Assembly: GCF_002412335.2 (NCBI RefSeq)
Contig: NZ_NXIB02000025.1
Location: forward strand, 5,137-37,836
Source: Tychonema bourrellyi FEM_GT703
GTDB lineage: Bacteria; Cyanobacteriota; Cyanobacteriia; Cyanobacteriales; Microcoleaceae
Direction: 5' to 3'
Length of the DNA: 32,700 nucleotides
Of this stretch, positions 25,022-32,556 are shown piece by piece. The translations under genes and the position numbers were made by a program. The stretch's first letter is position 1. The number at the start of each line of letters is the position of its first letter. The notes under the pieces were generated by a model, which searched no databases, was not told the DNA's origin, and saw only the letters and a program-made list of their open reading frames with translations.

Positions 25022-26193
25022 TAGTCAGGGATTTTCCCCAACTTTTCCCTCAATTCAGCATCCGATAACTGCGGCAGTTGTTCCACAAAAAATGTCAATT
25101 CTGCGATCGGCAACGCCAATAAATTAGTCACCGCCTGTGGCAGCAGATCCTCCAAGTTAGTAACGAACAATTTCAAGACACTTTCAGCTAACAACTTCAC
25201 CGCTTGTTCCCGCCCAGCTTCATCAACTGTCAGCATCGATATTGCTAGCAATAAAACGGTAAATTCCGCAGCAGATAACTTTGATATTGGAGATAGAAAA
25301 GCCGTCATTTTCGGGCTTAATTCTCCAAATCTGACTCGCAGAAAATTTTCTAAAATCAACCGCTGTTGTTCTTGTCTGCCTCGTTCTAGTCCCTGTTCTA
25401 GTCCCTGTTCTAGCCCTTGTTCTAGTCCCTGTTCTAGCCCTTGTTCTAGCCCTTGTTCTAGCCCCTCTTCTCTAGCTTGTTGTTGTGCTGCTTGTATTTG
25501 TTGTTGAAAAAGTGGTGCGATGGTCATAATTAACTCCCGCTCTTCTGGCTCTAATTCCTGTGGGATGTCGGCTACTAAATGTGATTGTAGACGATATAGC
25601 AATTCTAACGCAGTAATCCGCAACGGATTGTCTGTTGCTAAAACGCTCAATTCGGCGATCGCCCTTTGCTGTACTTTCCCTTTCCCCAAAATCCTCAACC
25701 ACAAGGTTTCTGGTGTTTCTGGCAACTGGTGAATCACCACAATTGCCGATTCCCAATGCCCCGGAAAAAAATAGATTCCTTCAACCCAATTTTGCGGGTT
25801 GGGTATCGCAGCAAAACCCTCTAACAATGCTTTCGATGCTGTCGGTGTCAAAATCCACAGTCTGGGCAAATCAGCATCATCATAGGGAGTATTTTTTCTT
25901 TTCGCCCCCCGCTGCAATTCACCTCGCAAATTCCATAGCTTAATGACACAGCTAATAGCCTCGGCAACATTTACTGGATTGCGAAATGGTTCAAAAATTG
26001 CAGTCATGCTTGCCATTTTTCCCAACAATCCCAGATTTTCCGAGTATTCGGGAATAGCGATGCCTGGAGTGAAGTAAACATCGATTTCTCTGACTTCGGA
26101 AGTCACATCACGACCGATATTGACCGTTCCGATTGGTGACAGCAGTTCTTCCAGGAATTCTTTGGCAAAGCGATCGTGAATAAATCGTGTCAT
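25021..26193 (-). CDS. DUF4351 / Rpn-family-like protein with GLEQ repeats
   Basis: The 390-residue protein belongs to the cyanobacterial group of Rpn/PD-(D/E)XK transposase-like proteins. The N-terminus (MTRFIHDRFAKEFLEELLSPIG...EVREIDVYFTPG) has a possible nuclease core with E and D residues. A helical middle is followed by a charged repeat of seven GLEQ/GLER units (from about residue 243) and a C-terminal DUF4351-like helical region (LTNLLALPIAELTFFVEQLPQLSDAELREKL). The tetrapeptide repeat comes from a 12-nt DNA repeat. Such proteins are multi-copy in filamentous cyanobacteria; Rpn proteins in E. coli are linked to recombination and phage defence, but function here is not shown. ATG at 26193. 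Confidence 0.8.
   Translation of the reverse strand: MTRFIHDRFAKEFLEELLSPIGTVNIGRDVTSEVREIDVYFTPGIAIPEYSENLGLLGKMASMTAIFEPFRNPVNVAEAISCVIKLWNLRGELQRGAKRKNTPYDDADLPRLWILTPTASKALLEGFAAIPNPQNWVEGIYFFPGHWESAIVVIHQLPETPETLWLRILGKGKVQQRAIAELSVLATDNPLRITALELLYRLQSHLVADIPQELEPEERELIMTIAPLFQQQIQAAQQQAREEGLEQGLEQGLEQGLEQGLEQGLEQGLERGRQEQQRLILENFLRVRFGELSPKMTAFLSPISKLSAAEFTVLLLAISMLTVDEAGREQAVKLLAESVLKLFVTNLEDLLPQAVTNLLALPIAELTFFVEQLPQLSDAELREKLGKIPD
25385..25468. repeat. 12-nt in-frame tandem repeat (7 units)
   Basis: Seven units of TCTAGYCCYTGT (plus strand), the last diverged, encode GLEQ repeats on the minus strand. Because the unit is a multiple of three, copy-number change would lengthen or shorten the helix without frameshift. 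Confidence 0.85.
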
Positions 26194-26211
26194 ATAAATT
26201 AAAATATTTTT

Positions 26212-26880
26212 TTAATTGATTTCTCTGGGATGACTTGGACTACAGGGAGTACCCATGCACACAAAGCCGGCCGGGATATTTTTAAAGACGCTGCTGCGAG
26301 CTCCAATTAAGGCATTTGCACCAATTTCGACACCAGGGCCAATGAAGCAGTCGGCGGCAATCCAAACGCCATGATTAATGATAACAGATGCTGTGATTAA
26401 GCCAAAGGCTGGATCTTGAGGGTCGTGAGTGCCGGTGCAGAGGTAGCTTTTTTGAGAAATGACGCAGTGTTTGCCGATCGCAATTCGCTCCAAACTGTAC
26501 AATACAACATCATCTCCGATCCAACTATAATCTCCGATTTCAATTTTCCAGGGATAGGTAAAACGAGCTGTGGGGCGGATAATCACACCAAAACCTATTT
26601 TTGCTCCAAATAGGCGCAACAGCCACCTTCTGATGCAATTAACAGGGTGTGGAGTTAACGGAAAAGCGATCGCCTGTACGAACCACCAAAGCACAATTAC
26701 CCAACCAGGTCTTCCCCGATCGAACTTTGATTGATCGTACTTCCGTAAATCAACTAAAGATTCGCCTGTGAAAATATTTGGTTGGTTGTCGCTAATTGAA
26801 TGATAATTGATTTCAGGATTGGGGAAATTTGCGATCGGCTTTTGCGGTTCCGGGTCGGGAGTTGGCGTATAATTAGTCAT
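26212..26880 (-). CDS. WcaF-like acyltransferase (left-handed beta-helix)
   Basis: The 222-residue protein resembles WcaF-type colanic acid acetyltransferases. A short N-terminal part contains LRKYDQSKFDRGRPGWVIVLWWFVQAIAF (membrane-associated helix) and NCIRRWLLRLFGAKIG, followed by hexapeptide repeats (VIIRPTARFTYPWKIEIGDYSWIGDDVVLYSLERIAIGKHCVISQKSYLCTGTHD) and the LbH end GVWIAADCFIGPGVEIGANALIGARSSVFKNIPAGFVCMGTP. The catalytic His is likely in TGTHD. It uses acetyl-CoA to acetylate a sugar of an exopolysaccharide. It ends 18 nt before the DUF4351 gene begins on the same strand and is divergent from the CDF gene. ATG at 26880. Confidence 0.88.
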   Translation of the reverse strand: MTNYTPTPDPEPQKPIANFPNPEINYHSISDNQPNIFTGESLVDLRKYDQSKFDRGRPGWVIVLWWFVQAIAFPLTPHPVNCIRRWLLRLFGAKIGFGVIIRPTARFTYPWKIEIGDYSWIGDDVVLYSLERIAIGKHCVISQKSYLCTGTHDPQDPAFGLITASVIINHGVWIAADCFIGPGVEIGANALIGARSSVFKNIPAGFVCMGTPCSPSHPREIN

Positions 26881-26924
26881 CTAATGTTTAATTGAAAATC
26901 CAGTTTAACCTAAAGGACTGCTCA

Positions 26925-27935
26925 ATGATATTTCCAGTTGGGGACAATTTTAACCCTGAAAACACCAAGAATCTGGCCCAGGGCGATCATCAAAATCCCA
27001 GAATTGCCAAAGTGCAACTTTTACAAACAGCTTTGGTACTGCTTAGTAGCTTTTTCGTAGCAGAGTTAATCGCCGCCACGAGCTCTCATAGTTTGTCCCT
27101 ATTAGCAGATGCTGGTCACGTTTTGTCAGATGTAGCAGCTTTAACAATCACTTTAACCGCGACTTGGTATTCGTCACTAAAAAGAAGTAAATCGGTGGAT
27201 TGTGCGATCGAATTGAGTTCCGGGACTATTCTTAAGAACAGGCAAGATGCCTGTTCCACAAAGATTGAGTTTTATGGTGGAGTGGGTATCGGCACTATTG
27301 TTAAAAACAGGCAAGATGCCTGTTCCACAAAGAGTGAGTATTCTTGTGGGGTGGGCATCTTGCCCGCCCGCACTATTGTTAAGAACAGGCAAGATGCCTG
27401 TGCCACAAAGAGTGAGTCTTTTTGTGGGGTGGGCATCTTGCCCGCCCGCCCAGAAATCATTGCCGCCTTAGTTAATAGTATCAGTTTAGTGGCGATCGCG
27501 CTGTGGATTGCCGCCGAGTCGATCGCCCGTTTGCAGTCCCCAACCCCCGAAGTAGAAGGACTCCCGATGTTAATTACCGCAATAGTCGGTTTAAGCATCA
27601 ACTCAATCAATGCTTGTTGCTTGCATTCATGCTGTCACGGCGACTTGAACCTCAAAAGCGCCTTTCTCCACGCAGTTGCCGACATATTTTCATCAGTTGG
27701 AGTAATTGTAGCTGCGATCGCCGTAGCGTGGCTGCACTGGAATTGGGCAGACGGCTTAATTAGCTTACTCGTATCAGCATCAATAATTTTATTAACTCTA
27801 CCATTACTAATTGAAAGCATCCAATTGCTGCTAGGAAATGTATCGGCAATATCCGCAAATCAAGAACCTTGCAACTGCGAAAGAGCGAACGCCGAAAAAA
27901 CACTATTCCCATCCCTCGAAGAAATGATAAAATAA
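26925..27935 (+). CDS. CDF (cation diffusion facilitator) metal transporter with repeat insertion
   Basis: From ATG 26925 (AAAGGA seven bases upstream; a TTG at 26892 is less likely) the product is 336 residues. CDF hallmarks are present: TM1-TM2 LLSSFFVAELIAATSSHSLSLLADAGHVLSDVAAL with the HxxxD site in TM2, and FLHAVADIFSSVGV with the second HxxxD in TM5, so the Zn/metal tetrad is intact. Two features are odd. Between TM2 and TM3 about 75 codons come from three copies of a palindromic repeat (27225-27449), and the usual TFGY-x-R-x-E motif before IIAAL is replaced by repeat-encoded ILPARPE. The protein also stops soon after TM6, without the usual cytoplasmic C-terminal domain. It may be functional or decaying. 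Confidence 0.8.
   Translation: MIFPVGDNFNPENTKNLAQGDHQNPRIAKVQLLQTALVLLSSFFVAELIAATSSHSLSLLADAGHVLSDVAALTITLTATWYSSLKRSKSVDCAIELSSGTILKNRQDACSTKIEFYGGVGIGTIVKNRQDACSTKSEYSCGVGILPARTIVKNRQDACATKSESFCGVGILPARPEIIAALVNSISLVAIALWIAAESIARLQSPTPEVEGLPMLITAIVGLSINSINACCLHSCCHGDLNLKSAFLHAVADIFSSVGVIVAAIAVAWLHWNWADGLISLLVSASIILLTLPLLIESIQLLLGNVSAISANQEPCNCERANAEKTLFPSLEEMIK
27225..27449. repeat. Three tandem palindromic repeats (69+78+78 bp) inside the CDF gene
   Basis: Units run 27225-27293 (69 bp), 27294-27371 (78 bp) and 27372-27449 (78 bp). Each has arms AGGCAAGATGCCTG...CCACAA and TTGTGG...GGGCATCTTGCCC that can fold into one large hairpin. All lengths are multiples of three, keeping the CDF frame open and encoding NRQDAC(S/A)TK-type repeats. 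A related single copy lies at 31048-31071. Confidence 0.88.
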
Positions 27936-28256
27936 CGTCTCTTCATCAACGTTCATCAGCGTACATCCGCCACCATCTGCGGTTAAAATCAAAGAAACCG
28001 GGTTTTTTCCCATCTCTTCGCCTGTAACACCAATTTTTTATGAAGCTGCATAGAATTCGATCCCCCCTAACCCCCCTTAAGAAGGGGGGGACAAGAGTCC
28101 AATCAAAGTCCCCCTTCTTAAGGGGGATTTAGGGGGATCGGAATATGTGCAACTTCACATTAAATTGGTATAACAAATATTCTCGCAAAAACCAGGTTTC
28201 TGGCTACCCACCAAGCATGGTAAAATAAATCTCGCTATTATTCACAACTCCCCACA
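27936..28256. other. Gene-free interval with fold-back element
   Basis: The 321-nt gap after the CDF gene holds a half-repeat GAAACCGGGTTTTTT (27994-28008), a 141-bp fold-back element (28029-28169) and another half-repeat with AAACCAGGTTTC (about 28187-28204). No gene or RNA seen. Confidence 0.65.
28029..28169. mobile_element. 141-bp fold-back MITE-like element
   Basis: A long imperfect inverted repeat spans the whole element: ACCAATTT at the left end pairs with AAATTGGT at the right, then TGAAG.TGCA with TGCAACTTCA, then GATCCCCC(C)TAA with TTAGGGGGATC, then CCCCCTTAAGAAGGGGG-type inner arms. It has no coding capacity. Poly-C/G palindromes of this sort are abundant in Oscillatoriales intergenic DNA. 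Confidence 0.75.
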
Positions 28257-28913
28257 ATGGAAGAAAACCGCGCCCCAGCCTATCTCCAATTAATTCACAC
28301 CCTGCTGAATTGCCCCAACGGAGACGAACCGCAGATATTACAAGACAACTCAGAATTACTCGATCGCGGATTTCTGGAAACTTGCGAGTCAGTAGCAGCA
28401 AAATTGGCTGAACAAGGAGGCGAAAATGGCGCTAATTTCCTCCGAAATCTAGCCAGTCAGCTAGCACAATTCATGGAGATGAACGATGACGGAAATAGCA
28501 ATAATTCTCAAGGTGAAAGTTCCCAAGAGTCTGCCAACTTTTTCCTAGAATTATTGCAAGCAGAAGAAGCTAGTAATAGCGATATTCAAGTAATTCACCC
28601 CATGCTCGAACAACGGCAACATCTCCTTAATGCCCGTTTTGCCGAGATTTTACAGCAAGTAGCCCAGAAGTTACTGGCTGGCGAAAATCTAGCAACAATT
28701 AACTCAATCGTCACCCTCATTGAAAATTTGAGTATTCATATTATGGACTTTCCCTATGGAAATAGAGCGAATAATATTCAAATTGCAATTAGTGGTTATC
28801 AAATAGTTTTAAATAATCGGGAACCGGGGAGCGAAAAGTTTGCTCAAACTCAAAATAACCTAGCTCTTGCCTACAGCGAGACAATCAACGGTTCCCAGGC
28901 GAATAATTTGTAA
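28257..28913 (+). CDS. Truncated cyanobacterial TPR-type protein
   Basis: The 218-residue product has the N-terminal helical region common to large cyanobacterial TPR and TPR-CHAT proteins (MEENRAPAYLQLIHTLLNCPNGDEPQILQDNSELLDRGF, then LAEQGGENGANFLRNLASQLAQ), a linker, and the beginning of the tetratricopeptide array (EPGSEKFAQTQNNLALAYSETINGSQANNL). In intact proteins this is where the repeats continue (GDRAENLE...), but a TAA cuts it within the first unit, just before the repeat-rich DNA at 28938-29025. So this is probably a 3'-truncated remnant that may still be expressed. ATG at 28257. Confidence 0.7.
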   Translation: MEENRAPAYLQLIHTLLNCPNGDEPQILQDNSELLDRGFLETCESVAAKLAEQGGENGANFLRNLASQLAQFMEMNDDGNSNNSQGESSQESANFFLELLQAEEASNSDIQVIHPMLEQRQHLLNARFAEILQQVAQKLLAGENLATINSIVTLIENLSIHIMDFPYGNRANNIQIAISGYQIVLNNREPGSEKFAQTQNNLALAYSETINGSQANNL

Positions 28914-28950
28914 TAAGCTGTGACGCATTTAAAATGGTATTGTAGGGTGC

Positions 28951-28978
28951 GTAGGGGCGAATGGCCATTCGCCCGTAC
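28951..28978. repeat. Near-perfect 28-bp palindrome, copy 1
   Basis: Half-site GTAGGGGCGAATGG followed by its complement with one mismatch in the right arm. Preceded directly by TTGTAGGGTGCG, a fragment of the 62-bp repeat family. Confidence 0.75.
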
Positions 28979-28997
28979 AAGGCGTTTCCCATGTATA

Positions 28998-29025
28998 GTA
29001 GGGGCGAATGGCCATTCGCCCCTAC
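28998..29025. repeat. Perfect 28-bp palindrome, copy 2
   Basis: Half-site GTAGGGGCGAATGG followed immediately by its exact reverse complement, giving a perfect 28-bp palindrome with no loop. It sits at the 5' border of the DUF62 fragment. Confidence 0.85.
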
Positions 29026-29029
29026 TGAC

Positions 29030-29198
29030 TTATCAATTCCGGCGGAAACGGTACACATTGCGGTAGTCGATCCGGGAGTGGGGAGTAACAGAAGGGCGAT
29101 CGCCATTCAATGTGCTAATTGCTGGCTTGTGGGGCCGGATAACGGGTTGTTTAGCGGGGTGTTGAGTCGGGAAAGTGCGATCGCCCTTAAATCCCAAA
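29030..29198 (+). pseudogene. Fragment of a DUF62 (SAM hydroxide adenosyltransferase-like) gene
   Basis: An internal piece of a DUF62/SAM hydrolase gene is recognisable: IPAETVHIAVVDPGVGSNRRAIAIQ, then LVGPDNGLFSGVLSRESAIAL. Intact proteins are about 260 residues, begin with LLTDFG...D about 80 residues earlier and continue through a barrel domain. Here the 5' part is replaced by the palindromic repeats, and after about 29198 similarity fades; the open frame runs through a small palindrome (29262-29274) to a stop at 29281. No start codon of its own, so a pseudogene fragment. Confidence 0.75.
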
Positions 29199-29261
29199 TT
29201 GTCAAAAAGCGCGATTTAAGGACGATCGGATATAACCATCAACAAGACGCCGATGGAGAAA

Positions 29262-29274
29262 ACGGCACTGCCGT
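29262..29274. repeat. Small palindrome ACGGCACTGCCGT
   Basis: Copy of the 13-base palindrome seen at 7634-7646, with the same TTTCC flank, between the DUF62 fragment and the convergent decarboxylase gene. Confidence 0.6.
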
Positions 29275-29294
29275 TTCCTGATTTCGGGCTACTC

Positions 29295-30932
29295 TTACAA
29301 ATTACAACTCAGATCCCCAGATTGTTGACTGAAACGCGCATTTTCCCGGTAGTCAACCGGACAGTCAATCACACAAGGTACATCTTGAGCAAGGGCTTCT
29401 TTCAGGATAGGAATTAAATCACTTGCAGCTTCAACTCGATAGCCTTTTAAACCCATACTTTCGGCAAATTTCACAAAATCTGGATTGCCAAATTTCACGA
29501 AATCGGAATGACCAAAATGATCTTCCTGCTTCCATTCAATCAAACCGTAACCGCCGTCATTAAAGATTAGCGTCACAAAATTAGTACCGACTCGCAAAGC
29601 AGTTTCTAACTCCTGACAATTCATCATAAAACCGCCGTCGCCCGTGGCTGCTACTACTTTGCGATCGGGATAAACCAGTTTTGCCGCCAACGCACCCGGA
29701 ATCGCAATTCCCATCGCCGCAAAGCCGTTGGAAATTAAACAGGTATTTGGTCGATCGCAATGATAATTCCGCGCGATCCACATTTTGTGAGCACCCACGT
29801 CAGATATCACAATATCATCAGGCCCCATCACCTGCCGCAAATCGTAAATGATTTTCTGTGGCTTAATTGGAAAACCATCATCGCTAGAATATTGTTCGTA
29901 CCCAGCGCGAATATCTGCCCGCAACTGCTTAGCAAAAGGATCGGCTTTTCCGGTTCTATCCGCCCGCTGTAAAATTTCATTGAGCGAATCCGAAATATCT
30001 CCCACAACTTCAACAATAGGAATATAACTACTGTCGATTTCTGATGGCAAAGCTCCTATATGAATAATCGGAATTTTGCCATCAGGATTCCACTTTTTCG
30101 GGGAATATTCAATTAAATCGTAGCCAACTGCAATCACTAAATCGGTTTCTTCAAAAGCACAACTAATGTAATCCCGTTTTTGCAATCCCGTTGTCCAAAG
30201 TGCCAAAGGATGAGTGTAAGGAATGACACCTTTGCCCATGAAAGTATTAGCAACTGGAATATTCAATCGAGTCGCAAATTCTGTCAAAGCATCGCTAGCA
30301 TTAGCCCGAATCGTGCCATTTCCTACTAAAAGCAAAGGACTTTTTGCCTTGGAAATTGCGACAGCCGCTTTATTCAGACTTTGGTAAGCACCAAAAGTTT
30401 TTTCGCGGTTATCTTTAGTAAGTGGCTCTCCTTCCACAGGCATTGCTGCGATATTTTCGGGCAAGTCAATGTGAACTGCTCCTGGCTTTTCACTCTGAGC
30501 TACTTTAAAGGCTTTGCGGACAATTTCTGGTGTTGTACCTGGGCGAACAATTTGAGCTCCCCACTTAGTAACCGGAGCAAACATAGCCACTAAATCTAAA
30601 TATTGGTGCGATTCTATGTGCATTCTATCAGTACCAACTTGTCCGGTAATTGCTACTAGAGGAGCACCGTCTAAGTTCGCATCAGCAACACCTGTCATTA
30701 AGTTAGTTGCGCCGGGGCCCAAGGTGGACAAACAAACGCCGGCTTTCCCGGTGAGGCGGCCGTAAACGTCGGCCATGAAAGCAGCGCCTTGTTCGTGGCG
30801 GGTAGTAATAAATTTAATTGAAGAGTTTCTCAACGCTTCTAAAACTTCTAGATTTTCTTCACCAGGAAGTCCGAAGACGTATTCGACGCCTTCGTTTTCT
30901 AAACATTTTACCAGTAATTGAGCTGTGTTCAT
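29295..30932 (-). CDS. ThDP-dependent 2-oxoglutarate decarboxylase (acetolactate synthase-like)
   Basis: The 545-residue enzyme has the three-domain ThDP fold of acetolactate synthases: the catalytic Glu47 in TTRHEQGAAFMADVYGR, a central FAD/TPP-binding-like domain, and the ThDP/Mg motif GDGGFMMNCQELETALRVGTNFVTLIFND. It closely resembles, from memory, the cyanobacterial protein shown in Synechococcus PCC 7002 to be 2-oxoglutarate decarboxylase rather than IlvB; that gene also lies next to succinate-semialdehyde dehydrogenase, as here. Together they convert 2-oxoglutarate to succinate and bypass the missing 2-oxoglutarate dehydrogenase. The dehydrogenase gene is upstream, separated by 188 nt containing a palindromic repeat. 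ATG at 30932 with a GAGGA-type site. A catabolic acetolactate synthase is the alternative. Confidence 0.88.
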   Translation of the reverse strand: MNTAQLLVKCLENEGVEYVFGLPGEENLEVLEALRNSSIKFITTRHEQGAAFMADVYGRLTGKAGVCLSTLGPGATNLMTGVADANLDGAPLVAITGQVGTDRMHIESHQYLDLVAMFAPVTKWGAQIVRPGTTPEIVRKAFKVAQSEKPGAVHIDLPENIAAMPVEGEPLTKDNREKTFGAYQSLNKAAVAISKAKSPLLLVGNGTIRANASDALTEFATRLNIPVANTFMGKGVIPYTHPLALWTTGLQKRDYISCAFEETDLVIAVGYDLIEYSPKKWNPDGKIPIIHIGALPSEIDSSYIPIVEVVGDISDSLNEILQRADRTGKADPFAKQLRADIRAGYEQYSSDDGFPIKPQKIIYDLRQVMGPDDIVISDVGAHKMWIARNYHCDRPNTCLISNGFAAMGIAIPGALAAKLVYPDRKVVAATGDGGFMMNCQELETALRVGTNFVTLIFNDGGYGLIEWKQEDHFGHSDFVKFGNPDFVKFAESMGLKGYRVEAASDLIPILKEALAQDVPCVIDCPVDYRENARFSQQSGDLSCNL

Positions 30933-31047
30933 TTCCGTTTTTATCCTCTGTAAATTGGGGATTTGTTCTCTTTTTAAACTTCTCGCAAAAATACTAATTA
31001 AGAGTTAGGCAAAACCTATGTGTCATGCACAAGTGTTGCGATGAATC

Positions 31048-31071
31048 ACAGGCAGGATGCCTGTGCCACAA
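31048..31071. repeat. Single copy of the AGGCAAGATGCCTG-type palindrome
   Basis: ACAGGCAGGATGCCTGTGCC followed by ACAA; it matches the left arm of the repeats found inside the CDF gene. It lies in the gap between the dehydrogenase and decarboxylase genes, here outside coding DNA. Confidence 0.75.
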
Positions 31072-31120
31072 TCAACACAGATTAATTGAGATTTTTGCCA
31101 GAAGTTGACTGAGTTCGCGC

Positions 31121-32488
31121 TTATTTTACCCACACTGTTTTAATGTTAACAAATTCGTGGATTCCTTGGATGCTCAATTCGCGGCCGTAACCGGAGCGTT
31201 TGATGCCGCCGAAGGGCAATCTGGGGTCTGATTTGACTAAACTGTTGATGAATACTGCGCCAGCTTCCAGTTCGGAAATAAACCGATCGCCTTCTGAGCT
31301 TACTGTAGTCCAAGCAGTCGCGGCTAAACCAAAGGATGTACTGTTGGCTAGGGCGATCGCCTCATCGATGCTTGCAACGCGAAATACTAAGGCTACGGGC
31401 CCGAAAAATTCTTGTTGACGGGCGGCTGCATTGATGGGAATATCTGTCAGAATAGTTGGCAAGTAAAAGTTACCGCCATTCTCTGACAAAGGGCGGCCGC
31501 CTGTCAAAAGTTTTGCTCCCGATTGGATGCAGGCTTGCACTTGATTGTCCAATTCTTTGAGGATTGCGGGAGTAGCTAAAGGGCCGATATCGGTTTCGGG
31601 TAACATCGGATCGCCTACTTTTAATTGCTCGAATTTTTCGACAAATCCTTTGATGAATTCATCGGCGATTTCTTCTGCTACAATAAAGCGTTTAGCAGAT
31701 ACGCAAGTTTGCCCACTATTGAGCATTCGTGATGTTACAGCAGTTGATAAAGCTGCTGGTAAATCGGCGCTAGACATGACAATATATGGGTCACTTCCTC
31801 CCAATTCCAGTACAACTTTTTTCAGATTTTTGCCTGCATTGGCTGCCAAACTTTCACCAGCAGGTTCGCTACCTGTGAGAGTTGCTGCTTTGACGCGATC
31901 GTCCGCAATGATATCAGCTACCTTGTCCGATCCCACTAGCAATGTTTGAAAAACGCCTTCGGGAAAGCCAGCTTCGGTGAAAATTGCCTCTATTTGCAGA
32001 GCGCATTGTGGCACATTGGAAGCGTGTTTGAGCAAGCCTACGTTGCCCGCCATCAGCGTCGGTGCTGCAAACCGGAAAACTTGCCAAAATGGGAAATTCC
32101 AGGGCATGACGGCTAAAATAGCGCCCAATGGTTGATAGCGGACAAAGCTGTTGCTAGCGTCGGTGGTGACTGCTATGTCTGCCATAAATTGGGCTGCATT
32201 TTTGGCGTAGTAGCGGCAAACTAGGGCGCATTTTTCGATTTCTGCGATCGCAGATTTGAGAGTTTTCCCCATTTCCAAAGTCATCATTTGGGCGTAAATT
32301 TCGCGATCGCGCTCCAAGATATCCGCCGCTTTTTGCATCCACAGAGCTCGCTGCTCAAATGGCAGGCGACGATATTTATTAAAAGCTTGCTGTGCTAACT
32401 CCAGCTTAGTTTCTATTTCCGCATCTGTGAGCGGCTCAAAAGTTTTCAGCGTTTTTCCCGTTGCCGGGTTAATAGTAGCAATAGCCAT
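31121..32488 (-). CDS. gabD: NAD(P)-dependent succinate-semialdehyde dehydrogenase
   Basis: From ATG 32488 (AGGAG eight bases upstream) the protein is 455 residues, the usual length; the frame stays open upstream to 32548 but lacks support. It is an aldehyde dehydrogenase with MPWNFP (Asn about 131), GSEPAG cofactor loop, the general base Glu in LELGGSDPYI (about 229), the nucleophile Cys in NSGQTCVSAKRF (about 262) and the C-terminal PFGGIKRSGYGRELS. Sequence and neighbour fit succinate-semialdehyde dehydrogenase, second enzyme of the cyanobacterial TCA bypass: succinic semialdehyde to succinate with NAD(P)H formation. The decarboxylase follows on the same strand, so co-transcription is likely. 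Confidence 0.92.
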   Translation of the reverse strand: MAIATINPATGKTLKTFEPLTDAEIETKLELAQQAFNKYRRLPFEQRALWMQKAADILERDREIYAQMMTLEMGKTLKSAIAEIEKCALVCRYYAKNAAQFMADIAVTTDASNSFVRYQPLGAILAVMPWNFPFWQVFRFAAPTLMAGNVGLLKHASNVPQCALQIEAIFTEAGFPEGVFQTLLVGSDKVADIIADDRVKAATLTGSEPAGESLAANAGKNLKKVVLELGGSDPYIVMSSADLPAALSTAVTSRMLNSGQTCVSAKRFIVAEEIADEFIKGFVEKFEQLKVGDPMLPETDIGPLATPAILKELDNQVQACIQSGAKLLTGGRPLSENGGNFYLPTILTDIPINAAARQQEFFGPVALVFRVASIDEAIALANSTSFGLAATAWTTVSSEGDRFISELEAGAVFINSLVKSDPRLPFGGIKRSGYGRELSIQGIHEFVNIKTVWVK

Positions 32489-32556
32489 TGTTTTATCTCC
32501 TGTATGAAAAACACAAAACTCTTTTATTCTGACTTTGAAAACTGACATGAGGCTGA

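Noticed and set aside
25385..25468. CRISPR-like array
   Set aside because: Twelve-base units without spacers, inside a coding frame; a simple tandem repeat.
27177..27610. Open frames on both strands across the CDF insertion
   Set aside because: The palindromic repeats stay open in several frames and both strands, encoding similar low-information peptides; only the CDF frame continues into recognisable transporter sequence.
32488..32548. Longer start for the aldehyde dehydrogenase
   Set aside because: The extension has no ribosome site, while ATG 32488 has AGGAG at proper spacing and begins with the usual IATINPATG.
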